A stretch of DNA of 42,357 nt, from NCBI GenBank assembly GCA_033297075.1, contig MU858305.1, positions 1 to 42,357 of the forward strand, in the 5' to 3' direction. Shown here one piece after another: positions 29,877-39,273 of this stretch; position 1 is the stretch's first letter, and every line of letters starts with the position of its first letter. A program made the position numbers and the translations under genes. Below the pieces are notes generated by a model. That model was not told the origin of the DNA. It did not search any database and was given only the letters and a program-made list of their open reading frames with translations. This DNA comes from Rhypophila decipiens (taxonomy: Eukaryota > Ascomycota > Sordariomycetes > Sordariales > Naviculisporaceae).

Positions 29877-30980
29877 TTACTTCTTGGCCTTCTTTGCCTT
29901 GTTTCCCGTCTTTTCCTTGTCTTCCGAGGAGGATCGATGGCCTCTCTTCTCCTTATCCCCAAAATATTTGTCCCTGGCTGCATCCCTTTCAGCCTTTTGT
30001 TCCCTTGCAGCCTCCTTCTGTTTGCGCGCTTCTTCCTTCTGTTTGCGCTTTTCTTCATCTTGTAGGAACTGCTGGATAGCAGTGTCAAGTTTACGAGCGT
30101 GGTTATGGAGGTCCTCCCGGGTTGGTACCTTCTGGAACTGCGAGCTCGGTTCAAAGAGACAGTCCATGATACCCTTCCTGGCGCATCCCAGGCAGCACTG
30201 CCGAGGATCACCGGAATTAATGCACGGTCTGGTGACTTTCCGGCATTGAGCACACTGGAGTATAGGTGTTTGTCCAAATTCTACTTTTTTCTTGATACTG
30301 ATTTCAATCAGTTTTGCAACAGTAACACCTTTTTCATGTAGGCCTTTAGTTTTTGGGGGCTCTACCGCCCCGTTGAGTGTGTAATACTCAGCTTGAGAGC
30401 TTGTGGTGTTGGACACAGCTTGGGTCTCGGGAACGGTGGCGGGGCCGCGGTGATGTCCGCTCGTGTTAGAGCCATAATCGCCCGAGACACTGGGAGCCGA
30501 ACCTGAAGTCTAGGTGTTGAAGATTGGGGCGAACGGGGGTGGGCGTCCCCTACCGATCTCATACCCTTGGGCGGGGGTGCCATAATGGTCGAAGGTGGTT
30601 GGTGTATAAGCATCGTAGCCATAGCTAGCATCGGCAGGGACAGGGGTCTGCTGAGCCAAAGGCTGGGGAGTCCCGGTCGGACCGTATTGTTGAGTGGAGG
30701 TATAATATTGCTCCGAAGGTGCAGGATGGTTGTAGCCCTGTTGACCGCCACTGGTAGAGGTTGCTCCTCCTCTGGATACACCTCCTCCAGCAGGGTAGTT
30801 CAGCGCAGGCTGTAGAGTTGGTCCCGAAGTTGCAGGATGCGGATAGGCAGGTGCAATTCTTGTTGTGTTTCCGGTATCCGAGTCGCGTGCGGGATCATAG
30901 AAGATCCGGCCGCCACTTCCTTGCCTAGTGGGATTATCACTGCTTCTGTCAGAGCGATGGCGGTGGCGATTGTCGGACAT
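29877..30980 (-). CDS. Tyr/Gln/Pro-rich protein with a Zn2Cys6-like cluster and basic coiled coil (350 aa)
   Basis: The start is the ATG at 30980. A TAG at 30510-30512 interrupts the frame, but a 51-nt intron (30553-30503, donor GTAGGG, acceptor TTCAG) removes it and keeps the frame (AQGYEIG joined to GSAPSVSG). Residues 1-140 are Arg/Ser then Gly/Pro/Tyr/Gln-rich and probably disordered (SEQYYTSTQQYGPTG). Near residue 220 comes CAQCRKVTRPC then CCLGCARKGIMDC, fitting CX2CX6CX9CX2CX7C, the spacing of a fungal binuclear zinc cluster, but placed internally. The end is a highly charged helix (EEKRKQKEEARKQKEAAREQ) and a Lys-rich tail. DNA or RNA binding is possible but unproven. It diverges from the gene at 31711 and has its own TATA box at 31154-31163. 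Confidence 0.75.
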
Positions 30981-31153
30981 ATCGAAGATGGGCTCGAGGC
31001 TTGAAAGAGCTGTGTCTTTATGAGATTGTGGGCGATATGATGTGGACAGTATAAGAGTATGAAAGGGAGGTATGATGTTGAATTGGTCGGGTTGGTTGTT
31101 TGGGGAAAAGGATAAGGAACAAAATTCTGCAGGCGAGTCCAGGAACTGGCAGG

Positions 31154-31163
31154 CTTTATATAG
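31154..31163 (-). promoter_or_regulatory. TATA box for the minus-strand gene at 29877-30980
   Basis: CTATATAAAG on the minus strand lies about 175 bases before the ATG at 30980. It is the only strong TATA string on that strand in the intergenic region. Confidence 0.55.
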
Positions 31164-31599
31164 TTGCCAAAAGACCTTGAGGGTTGGTCAACTGTCAACG
31201 GTATTGGGCCGGTGAATCGATATATGTGACCATGTGCTTCAGACCTCTGGGAAATTCTTGGTTTGCATGGCCTGGTGTGATCCATGGAGCAGCATATTGA
31301 CTGAGTGTCGAAGTAACCATCCCATCTATATACCACCGATACAGGGATATCATTCGGTGATGCGTATCATCATTATGCCTGGTAAAATGCATGGAGCAAC
31401 ATAATGGGGGAGTACCTGATGTTGTTAGGGGTGGAGCGCAGCGAGACTTGTCATGATGGGTTCTGACGGAAGGCTGCGATGGTGCGATGGGGTTCAGACA
31501 GCCCTGGTCGCTGCACGAACCAATCACCGCGACCGATACACATTGACCACAGCGCAAGCCCCAATCATGACTGATTCAGCTCGAAAAGCGTCATCTCAA

Positions 31600-31607
31600 T
31601 ATATAAC
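31600..31607 (+). promoter_or_regulatory. TATA-like box for the plus-strand gene at 31711-32980
   Basis: TATATAAC lies about 105 bases before the ATG at 31711, followed by a C/T-rich stretch (TCTGACTTCCTCTTTCTC) as at many fungal transcription starts. Confidence 0.45.
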
Positions 31608-31710
31608 CATTTTTCTGACTTCCTCTTTCTCTTCTGCGGAGCTGGACCCCACTCATCCAGACCCCCTGTTCGCCTCGGTCGATGCAATCATAACCTGACC
31701 GTCGAGGAAC

Positions 31711-32943
31711 ATGGATGGCTACAGTCCAGGTACTCTCCCCTATTTACCAAACCTTGCGAAAGGAATTCTCATAATCACCATCAGCCATGCCCAGCGATTC
31801 GCAGCCTGGTTATCGATCCCCCCCTCCGCCGTATGCGCCATTCTCGTGCAGTACTCGAACTCCGGCAGACCCTGATCGCTCCGGTATCCAATCGACACGA
31901 CCGCCAGGCAGCTATCCTACCCAATCTCGCCCCGGTAGTGCTCATTCGCGTTCACGTTCTCGCTCTCGTTCTCGCTCGCCGTCACTGTCCCCGCGTCCTT
32001 TGCAACGGCCTGGCAGCCCCGAGTACAACAGAGAAAGAACACCTCCGATGAGCAATGCAGGTCCTCCTCCTGCAGCCTACATGCCATATCGGCCTGGATC
32101 TGGACCGGGATCCGTGCCTGGGCCTGTGCCTGGGCTTGGGCTTGGCCCTGGATCTGGAATGGGACCCGGTCCGCCGTACGGTCCACCTCCGGGCCCTCCT
32201 CCTTCGGGCCCTCTTCCTCGTCCTCCTACGGTTCCTGGATTTGGCCCAGGGATGGGACCAACGGGTTCTCGACCTGGAGTCGGCCCCGGTCCTCCTTCTG
32301 GACCTCTTCCTATGCCTCCTTCTGGTCCCGGGATGGGACCCATGGGCTCCCCACCCGGATCCGGGCCTGGATTTATCCCTGGGTTCGGGATTGGTCCCGG
32401 TCCCGGTCCCGGTCCTCAACTTCAACCTCCTCCTCCAGCCCGGCTTCGTCGATCTTCACCATTGTCTCGACAATCTTCTCCGTATCGACGTCGTTCTCTA
32501 TCCCGCCGATCATCTCCCTCCCGTTCCAGATCTCAATCTCGAGTTTCACCGCGACATCGTTCTCGATCTCAATCGCGACGCCAAACCCAACATTATGCAC
32601 GACATCGAAATCGACAGCCAAGCCCCGAATCCACATCCCGCACACACGTCTGGGCCAAATGCGATCGGTGCGACGGACATGGCATTGGCGAGTACTGCTG
32701 GCTCGTCAGACGCTATAACAACGAGCGACCTTGCAGAAGCTGTCGCGGAAGTGGCGAAGTCCTGACGCGCATCCGTCCTGCTTGGTGGGAGAGTCTATTT
32801 GGAATCCAGCCCCCATACTTGATCGAGATGGCGGCGATGGAAATGCGCGACATGAAGCGCGACAGAACAGCCAAGAGGAAGAGAGAGGGGAGAGGCGATA
32901 GGAGGGGAGGGAGAGGGAGAGGAACGAGCCGAAGAGAAGCCGA

Positions 32944-32975
<32 letters not shown>

Positions 32976-32980
32976 CATAA
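31711..32980 (+). CDS. RS- and Pro/Gly-rich protein with a DnaJ-type zinc motif (two exons, 404 aa)
   Basis: Exon 1 is 31711-31729 (MDGYSP), followed by a 55-nt intron (GTACTC...CATCAG), and exon 2 is 31785-32980; the join gives MDGYSPAMPSDSQPGYRSPP. The order is: Pro-rich start; RS run (SRSRSRSRSRSPSLSPRP); about 110 residues of Gly/Pro repeats (GPGSVPGPVPGLGLGPG); a second RS/RR run; then CDRCDGHGIGEYC and CRSCRGSGEVL, two CxxCxGxG half-sites as in the DnaJ/Hsp40 Cys-rich zinc domain but only one pair; a WW-containing helix (RPAWWESLFGIQPPYLIEMA); a basic Arg/Gly tail; and a polyalanine end encoded by an AGC run. RS-rich proteins often act in mRNA processing (family knowledge); the role here is inferred. 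No J-domain is present. Exon 1 is short, so the start is less certain than the remainder. Confidence 0.75.
32944..32975 (+). repeat. GCA trinucleotide run (polyalanine)
   Basis: About ten GCA codons in a row close the coding region at 32980. The flanking sequence continues with similar AAGCAGAAG words past the stop, so the repeat spans the 3' end of the gene. Confidence 0.9.
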
Positions 32981-33539
32981 GTCGAAGCAGAAGCAGAAGT
33001 AGAGCCAGAATGTTTCGGTGATCGTGGAAGCATATCCCCACGAGCTGGGTATAGATCGGGTTGATAGCTACGAAGACACTCCACACTGGTGGCGGATGGT
33101 AATGGCGGGTCTCCTAAGCTTATTTCATGTATGGCTCGGGGTGTCCGAGATGTATATCTGCCTACCTATGGATACCAGTTTGCTGGATCATTTTCTTTTC
33201 TGCCAGCCTTATTTTATATCCTTCGTAGGGACGTGATGGGAGGTTTGATGGACACAATATCAGGCAGTATTGTGAGCCCATGACATTAAAACCACGAGAT
33301 TGTGCGCAAAAGCAAATCCCTAACAGTAGATTGTTACATGAACGCCAGCCGTCAAACTCCGAGTCCATATGGATCTGGAGCAGGATATGGTAACCAGTCC
33401 ATCCATGACCATTAGATCCCCAAAGAATAACAGCGCATAAATACACCAAAGCTCAAATTCAGGGCAAGTCGTCAACGCTTCCACTCACATTTACCAAAAC
33501 AGTGCCGTGTCCTACCCAGCTAGGTCAAAAATACCATTG
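32981..33539. other. Intergenic, nothing recognised
   Basis: It is the probable 3' region of the preceding gene followed by unremarkable sequence; the frames here lack protein character. Confidence 0.4.
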
Positions 33540-34020
33540 GAAAATAAATAAGAGGGCCTATCTACGACAAATAATGTGCGTGGGATATATCCCTTAAATG
33601 CGCTAAAGAGAATAAATACACGCTATGGGAGAGAAGGCTATAATGCCTAAAGAGGACTAGAAATATGCGTATAATACATCTCTTAAATGTATTAATAGAG
33701 ATCAAGGTATGCCCTAGGAGAGAACGTCATAATGCCTATATATGATAAAAAGTAGGCGTATTATATATTCCTTTAATGTTTTATAACGGATAAACGTATC
33801 TGTTTATATACTTACCCATATAAGCTCAGTTTCCTAGCCTTTATATATACCAAGCAGGGTTAGCCCAGATAATCAGAGTCTAACAGGTTTTATCTTTATA
33901 ATTCTACATTTATCGGGAGGAGATAATTAGTACTATTATATTATACTCTACTACAAGTCCGTCTATAGCTACTCCAAAGTATTCCAGCTTATAGTTTGGG
34001 TTTAGTAGCCGTAGCTACTC
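33540..34020. repeat. AT-rich diverged repeat copies (same family as 41990-42265)
   Basis: A pattern like TATCCCTTAAATGCGCTAAA, GAGA.TAA, GGGAGAGAA..ATAATGCC recurs at about 33585, 33685, 33755 and again at 34320, each copy weaker. The core CTTAAATGCG.TAAAGAG is close to CTTAAATACGTTAGAGGG at 42030 and 42205. No coding potential; transition-type decay is plausible. Confidence 0.6.
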
Positions 34021-34062
34021 AGGTAAAGGGTAGTTGTTAACGTCCACGACCTGCTGGATAGT

Positions 34063-34283
34063 ACCGGCCAAGACAGCGTTTGGCCGGGACGGGCACAGGA
34101 GCTGGCATTTGCATCCGGGGAAGATAGAGATGTCTAGCGCAGGAATAAGGCTAGTTAGAGATATTGCCGGCCAAGACGTTCGGCCGGGGTAGCTGCGGTG
34201 GTACAGGAGCTGGCATTGTAATCTAGGGAACATGGGGTTGTTGAGCGGAGGAATGAGGCTGGCTGGAGGTATTGCCGGCCAAG
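34063..34283 (+). repeat. GC-richer tandem repeat, period about 103-106 bp, two copies plus a stub
   Basis: CCGGCCAAGAC...GGCCGGG, ACAGGAGCTGGCATT, then GGAATRAGGCT recur at 34063, 34166 and, truncated to GCCGGCCAAGCTG, at 34272. It is an island of GC-rich repeat inside AT-rich sequence. Confidence 0.85.
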
Positions 34284-34988
34284 CTGTATAAAATAAATAA
34301 AATATGCCTATTTACACCAAATAATACACATATGATATATCTCTTCAAGTCGCAAAACCGGACAGACATATACCCAGGCAGAGATAATATAATGCCTATA
34401 AAACTAGATTTAAATGCATATCATTGCCTTTATAAGACCTATCCTAATTACAACACACACCATAATATTGCTGTACGCGATTCCGAAAAGAAATCATATC
34501 AAGCAATGCAACTGGCTACCCTGCACCGTCGCGCTAATCCCATTCCTCTACCTAACAAAACAGTGTTCCCTAGATTAGATTACAATACTACTTCCTGTTG
34601 GAGAGGTACATCGCCATGACCAAAAGATGGCCATGGACAACTGTTCGTACATGTAATATCTAGGAGCACCGCATACCTCGAGATACAAACAGGAGTACGA
34701 GGTCGACCTACAGCATTGAATCAAGACAAAGCCAGTGGAATCATTCATTGGCACATGTAATGGTCTCCACGTATTGTGTGACTCGTATGCGAGGATAGCC
34801 ATAAAGTCCTTGCCGAACATTGACTTTGGGTCCTATAGCTAGTCCGCCAACTGAATATAACGGAAATGCAGAACATTATTAAGAACAAAGAGAGGACAAC
34901 CCCCAAACGCCGAGGTTTTCCAAAAAAGAAAAAGAAACCGATCCAAAACCCGCACCAACACCCAAATATCTTTTTCCGACCCAAACGC
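34284..34988. other. Intergenic, AT-rich repeat copy then 3' flank
   Basis: Bases 34300-34410 hold another diverged copy of the AT-rich repeat (TATCTCTTCAAGTCGCAAAA, ATAATGCCTATAAAAC). The part next to 34989 is probably the 3' region of the minus-strand gene. Confidence 0.45.
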
Positions 34989-37166
34989 CTAATTACCCTG
35001 ACTTCTCTTCTTATCAGGAAAGAAGCCAAACCGCCCAATCTGCCGCGCCCGCTCAATCTCATCCGGGCCAGGGACTCTATACCCAGCCTTGCGAATCTCC
35101 TCGGCCACAGCTTGCGGGTCGATGCCAGTGTCCTTGATAATCCTCAACCCGGCGACCAAGTTCATCGACGGCCGAAAGACATGGTACCCCTTGTCCGCGC
35201 TATCCCTGACGCTCTCCCGCAACACTGCCGTAAATGTCGCCCGGCCCGGCCAAGACACGCCCATCTCCTTGAGGAACGAGGGAAAGTCGTCTATCTCCTG
35301 GAGACGGCGGACTTCAGCCGCGAGCTTGGCTGCTGCTCCTAGGGGCGGGGCTCCGTGCCGCGCAAAGAGCTCGTCGCGGAGTTCGACGAGTGATCTCCGT
35401 TTCGGGGGTTCGGATGAGGATGCAGACGATGCAGAGGTCGTCGTGGAATGCTCTGACGGAGACGGCTTTTGCGCGGCTACAGAGATGTACGACTTTGGCG
35501 GAATGGGTGTGACCGGCTTGGATGATGCTACCTGGCTCCACAACCTCTTGATTGCCTTCTTCGGCAATATTTGATGTCCATTGGCTGCTGGGGTGGACAC
35601 TCGCGTCGTAGAGGTTGCCGGCACATCAGGCGCGCTCTCGGCTTTGGTAGGAGGGGGCGGAGTGGCAGCTTTGGGCGGACTGGGCCGAGCAGTGCGACGG
35701 AACAGTTCCGAGAACATCAGTATCCTGTACGAGACTCGACTACCCTGGTAAGTCTTCTTCAGGCGGTACTTGGACACTTGATCAGTCTCCAGGTAGGCAA
35801 GTTCAGCCATGCCAGCTCCCCTGGTGTCCAACACCCAGACCACGTTGCGGGTGATGGCCTCCTTGACGATGGCCCTCATGAGCGGCTCGTTAGGCTCGAT
35901 ATCGCTGATGAGCAATGCGACCAGGAGGTTGCCAAGATTTGGCACGAACGCCTTGTCTGTATTTCCGGCCATGAAGGTCTTGATTAAGCTATTTGCATAG
36001 CTGACGATCTTTTCCCCGCCCGGACCCGTGGCCAGGCACAGCAGGAGGTGGAAAAGGTGGAAATACGACTCGATGGCCTTGTCCGAGGCGTGCAACAAGG
36101 TGCTCTTGGAACCGCCGCGAATCTCGAGATCGGAGTTGAGCTTCGCAATGATGCTGTTCATAAAGGCAAAGATGACCAGGGCGTTGTCGCCGATTCGGGT
36201 TTCCTTGGACAGCAGTGCTAGTGTGGAATACGCATCGGCTTTGACGCGTCGCCAGTGACCGTGGGAGATGGGCAGAGGCAACCAATGCTCAAAGTGTAGC
36301 CCTTGGACAGATCGCCGGATGCAATGGCTCTTGTAGGCTTGTTGAGAGAGCAGGTCAAACTCGGACTGCACTTCGCGATACCGACCATTTCCACCAAGAT
36401 GGATGCCGATTCCCAGCTTCTGATCCAAAAAGCTCTCCTTGAGCAGGAAGCAGCGCAGTTCACGTTTCCGGATCACGTTGGAGTTGGTTACCAGCTGGCT
36501 CATCCGGCTCCACGACCGTGTGAAGTTGGTCAGGTCCTCGAAATCGAGATTGTCGATGATCTGCAGAAGAATTTCGTTCGGCAACAAGCTTATGAAGAAA
36601 CGGTCTGGGCGGATCGTTGTGCTGGTGGGCTGAAAAAGCTCGGCAGTAGACTCGGCAACAAGTGAAGAAGCTGGGGTGATATGGTACGTCTGGTTGCCGA
36701 AAGTGCACTTGGAACACTTGAAGCCGTCAAACATGTAGCTGCTCTCGTCTCGGAAGCGTGCCAGATGGACGATTCCTCCATACTCTTGTTCAACAGATCC
36801 ACTCCCAAAGAAGCTCAACAGCTGAATGGCGATGGCCTTGAGAGTGTAGGCGGGCGTATACCCCTCGGTAGTGTTGAGAATAGAGGCACAGATGTAGCTG
36901 CCGTAGACATTGGGGTGCCTGACGGCTGAATCCATGCGGACTCTTGGGGGCTTGAGAGGATAGAGTTGGCCCGGTTGGCCAGTGGGAAACTCGACCGTCA
37001 GGTGAAGCGGCCTCCAGTCCTGGGGGGTCAGGATGAGACAGGCTGTGGTGATATCACCATCATCGACGTGGAGTGTGATGTTTGGGTAGGGATTTGTTTG
37101 GAGCTCGGCGATATCCTGCAACAGCCTCTTGCGAAGGTCTCGCTCGCGTTCTTTTGACGTCGCCAT
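34989..37166 (-). CDS. E2-like UBC domain fused to an F-box (725 aa)
   Basis: One open frame runs from the ATG at 37166 to a stop at 34989. Residues 5-125 follow the ubiquitin-conjugating (E2) fold: N-terminal helix ERERDLRKRLLQDIAEL, LHLTVEFPTG with YPLKPPRVRM (the P-x-x-P-P region), the HPN triad at 84-86, Cys93 in GSYICASIL at the active-site position, then YTPAYTLKAIAIQLLSFF (the W-S-P-A-like segment and helix). The HPN-to-Cys spacing is one residue shorter than in UbcH5-type E2s. A CxxC pair follows (150, 153). At about 187-230 is an F-box-like RFFISLLPNEILLQIIDNLD, FEDLTNFTRSWSRM. Residues 250-500 are helical and unassigned. A Pro/Ser/Thr linker and a C-terminal block (GYHVFRPSMNLVAGLRII, GFFPDKKRSQGN) complete it. 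It could act in ubiquitination with Skp1; whether Cys93 is active is not known. Probably cytosolic or nuclear. Confidence 0.85.
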   Translation of the reverse strand: MATSKERERDLRKRLLQDIAELQTNPYPNITLHVDDGDITTACLILTPQDWRPLHLTVEFPTGQPGQLYPLKPPRVRMDSAVRHPNVYGSYICASILNTTEGYTPAYTLKAIAIQLLSFFGSGSVEQEYGGIVHLARFRDESSYMFDGFKCSKCTFGNQTYHITPASSLVAESTAELFQPTSTTIRPDRFFISLLPNEILLQIIDNLDFEDLTNFTRSWSRMSQLVTNSNVIRKRELRCFLLKESFLDQKLGIGIHLGGNGRYREVQSEFDLLSQQAYKSHCIRRSVQGLHFEHWLPLPISHGHWRRVKADAYSTLALLSKETRIGDNALVIFAFMNSIIAKLNSDLEIRGGSKSTLLHASDKAIESYFHLFHLLLCLATGPGGEKIVSYANSLIKTFMAGNTDKAFVPNLGNLLVALLISDIEPNEPLMRAIVKEAITRNVVWVLDTRGAGMAELAYLETDQVSKYRLKKTYQGSRVSYRILMFSELFRRTARPSPPKAATPPPPTKAESAPDVPATSTTRVSTPAANGHQILPKKAIKRLWSQVASSKPVTPIPPKSYISVAAQKPSPSEHSTTTSASSASSSEPPKRRSLVELRDELFARHGAPPLGAAAKLAAEVRRLQEIDDFPSFLKEMGVSWPGRATFTAVLRESVRDSADKGYHVFRPSMNLVAGLRIIKDTGIDPQAVAEEIRKAGYRVPGPDEIERARQIGRFGFFPDKKRSQGN

Positions 37167-38402
37167 GGTGTTTGCCGTTCGGCCAGACTAGATGCGGCGA
37201 TTGTGCAAAATACTAGTCCATTCCAGGGCGATGAATTGCTTGAGAGTTTGGCTGTTGCCCAGTGGGTCAGGATAGAATATGGATGGCCAGTGTGGCTGGT
37301 CAATGGGAAGGGAGACTCGAGAGAGAAAGGAGAATCTGTAAGACGAGTGATGAATATGATTTGGAGTCCGTCTTATAACCTGGGATTTCTGACGTTGCGC
37401 CATGTTATGACTCTGAACAAGAAGCATTGGATCGTTGTGATTGGCGGGGCAGGAGGCTTTGAGGATGAGGACGGATTGGAGGGTTCTTGTGGCTTGGTCC
37501 TCGGGCACTCGGCCCCTGCGCGACTGAGTCACCACGAACCACCGTCAAGTACATTTTCCGATTCCAGGACATTCTAATGTCGGAATGATGGTTCGCAAGC
37601 CCTGTTGTGTTTGGGTTTTTCTTTTTTTTTTCCTTTATCTGGATGGGCTTGGTCACAATCTCGAACGCTTTTGAAGTTAGGTAAATTCCAGCGGGCAAGT
37701 TTGTTGATTTGGAGGGGAGAAGCAGGATCAGTCAGCACTGCCAGCGCTAACCCATTTTGGAATGGCCTCAAGATTCAGGCAGAAGCTGGGCATTTTCAGT
37801 CTCCAACATCAATCCGTCCTCAATACGGAGTACCGGCCCATCGTTCGAACACACTTTCAGTTCTAAAGTCGTATCTATGTTTTGGGAGGACTTACTCATC
37901 TCCCACTCCATGAGCAGGACATTCACCATTCTCAAACAACCGAAGCTGTACCAGCTTTCCATCAGCTCGCTCACCGATACGGATAGCGGGATATAACGTC
38001 ATCATCTCAAGGAGCGTTTCGTAGTGGCTGGAAAAGAAAAGTTAAAACAACAGAGGCGCTAGACACCAACGCCAGGAAAAAGTATAATACAAAAACTAAC
38101 ATGTCACCGCCGAATTTAACTTCAAATGACTGCATCGATAAGAGTCATAGACCGACGAGTCACTGGCCGTTTTGATTTCTCAAATCCTAAAATAGATTAG
38201 AAGGAGCGTATCTCTCGTCATTACAGATGTATACTAACAAGAATTTAAATACAAAAGATAACAACAGCAAACGATCGAATTGTTGCTTAGATCGCGAAAG
38301 AAGAAGAGTCGTCAAGAATGGAACCTCGGAACCTCAGACCCTCAGGCCTACTTCAACATCAGTGCCTCACCAGACAGATCCGTGACATATCCCATGTCAC
38401 TC
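37167..38402. other. Intergenic, promoter of the E2/F-box gene at the left
   Basis: No gene is supported. The bases just right of 37166 are the upstream region of the minus-strand gene. The remainder is AT-rich towards 38030-38280 and lies beyond the end of the secreted-protein gene. Confidence 0.4.
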
Positions 38403-39122
38403 TCAGATGATCAACCCAATCAACCCCCCAGCCACAGCCCCAAGGACGGCAGTCAAGATGCCCTTGACGGCGAACAGCAAGCCGGCGACGACCTTGTCAA
38501 GACACTTGAGCAGGCCGGCCAAAGCGAGGATAAGAGGGGTGAGGTAGATGAGGACGCAAGCTGAAGGAAGTGTAAACATGTTAGCGCTCTGGAAAACTAC
38601 TCCATGGACGCCTAGAGCGGCAAGCAATTTTGAACGGAAAAGAATGGAAAGGCCAAGCAAACATACCCAATCCAAGCTTGATGATCACAAACTTGAGCGT
38701 GCAGGCAATCTCCCAGACCAAGAACTTGACCTTGACCAGGAGGCAGTCACCGCCGCAGGCTCCACGGGGAGCCTTCTCGAGGCCGAGGGCGCGCTTGGTC
38801 AGGATGGTGGTGGCGGCCGAGAGAGCGTTGTTGATGCCCTGGAAGTCGGGGGCCAGAGCTGCCGCGGCGGCATTCTGCTGGAGCAGGTCGGGGTTCTCGG
38901 GAGCAGCTGCGGTTGTCTTGTCTGCGTTGTGTTAGAGACAGTTCAACGTTATGATGAGGTTATCAGAGACTCGGGCTTACTGATGTTGGCAGTGTGCTGA
39001 AGGACAACGGCCGTCAGCTTGTCAATCTCGTCGGCCTGAGTCTCGAGCTGGCGCTCCGAGATGACGGGAGTGGCCAGGACGGAGGCGGCGAGCGCGGAAA
39101 GGATGACGAAGAAGGCCTTCAT
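38403..39122 (-). CDS. Small secreted, hydrophobic, Cys-containing protein (three exons, 184 aa)
   Basis: Exons are 39122-38981, 38921-38667 and 38560-38403. Intron 1 (59 nt, donor GTAAGC, branch CTAAC, acceptor GCAG) and intron 2 (106 nt, donor GTATGT, branch CTAAC, acceptor TTCAG) both fall in phase 1. A clear signal peptide (MKAFFVILSALAASVLATP) opens the protein. A polar helical region to about residue 90 has one N-glycosylation sequon (Asn48). A Kex2-type Lys-Arg lies at 90-91. After it come five Cys (103, 107, 121, 134, 152) and a long, very hydrophobic end of helical segments finishing GLIGLII with no charged tail. This looks like a pre-pro-protein or a secreted membrane-active or self-associating protein; it lacks the eight-Cys hydrophobin pattern. 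A TATA-like ATAAAAGG lies about 145 bases upstream. Function unknown. Confidence 0.85.
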
Positions 39123-39265
39123 TTTGATGGAGTTTGCGAAAGCTTGTTAGGCTCAAGGATGTGGCTGAAAGGATTTGGGAGCTGATCTGATCCGCTGACT
39201 GGAATGTTGACTGAGTTGATGCTGTCGAGGAGAGAATCCCCATATCCAGAATGCGTCGGGATGCC

Positions 39266-39273
39266 TCCTTTTA
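39266..39273 (-). promoter_or_regulatory. TATA-like box of the secreted-protein gene
   Basis: GCATAAAAGGAGG on the minus strand lies about 145 bases before the ATG at 39122. Assignment is by position only. Confidence 0.4.

Larger units (their letters stand above)
30981..31710. promoter_or_regulatory. Bidirectional promoter region between the two low-complexity genes
   Basis: It carries TATA boxes pointing both ways (CTATATAAAG on the minus strand at 31154-31163; TATATAAC on the plus strand at 31600-31607) and an imperfect 30-bp direct repeat at 31270-31299 and 31377-31406 (GCCTGGT ... CATGGAGCA(G/A)CATA(T/A)TG, 24 of 30 identical). Confidence 0.55.

Noticed and set aside
30510..30512. Second case of an in-frame stop (TAG) in a low-complexity gene
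   Set aside because: A 51-nt GTAGGG...TTCAG intron (30503-30553) removes it in frame, so no readthrough is needed.
32055..32765. 236-codon Leu/Asp-rich plus-strand frame
   Set aside because: It is the shifted reading of the Pro/Gly and RS repeats of the gene at 31711-32980; its own composition is an artefact of those codons.
38403..39122. Hydrophobin
   Set aside because: It has five Cys, not eight, and lacks the Cys-Cys pairs of the hydrophobin pattern.
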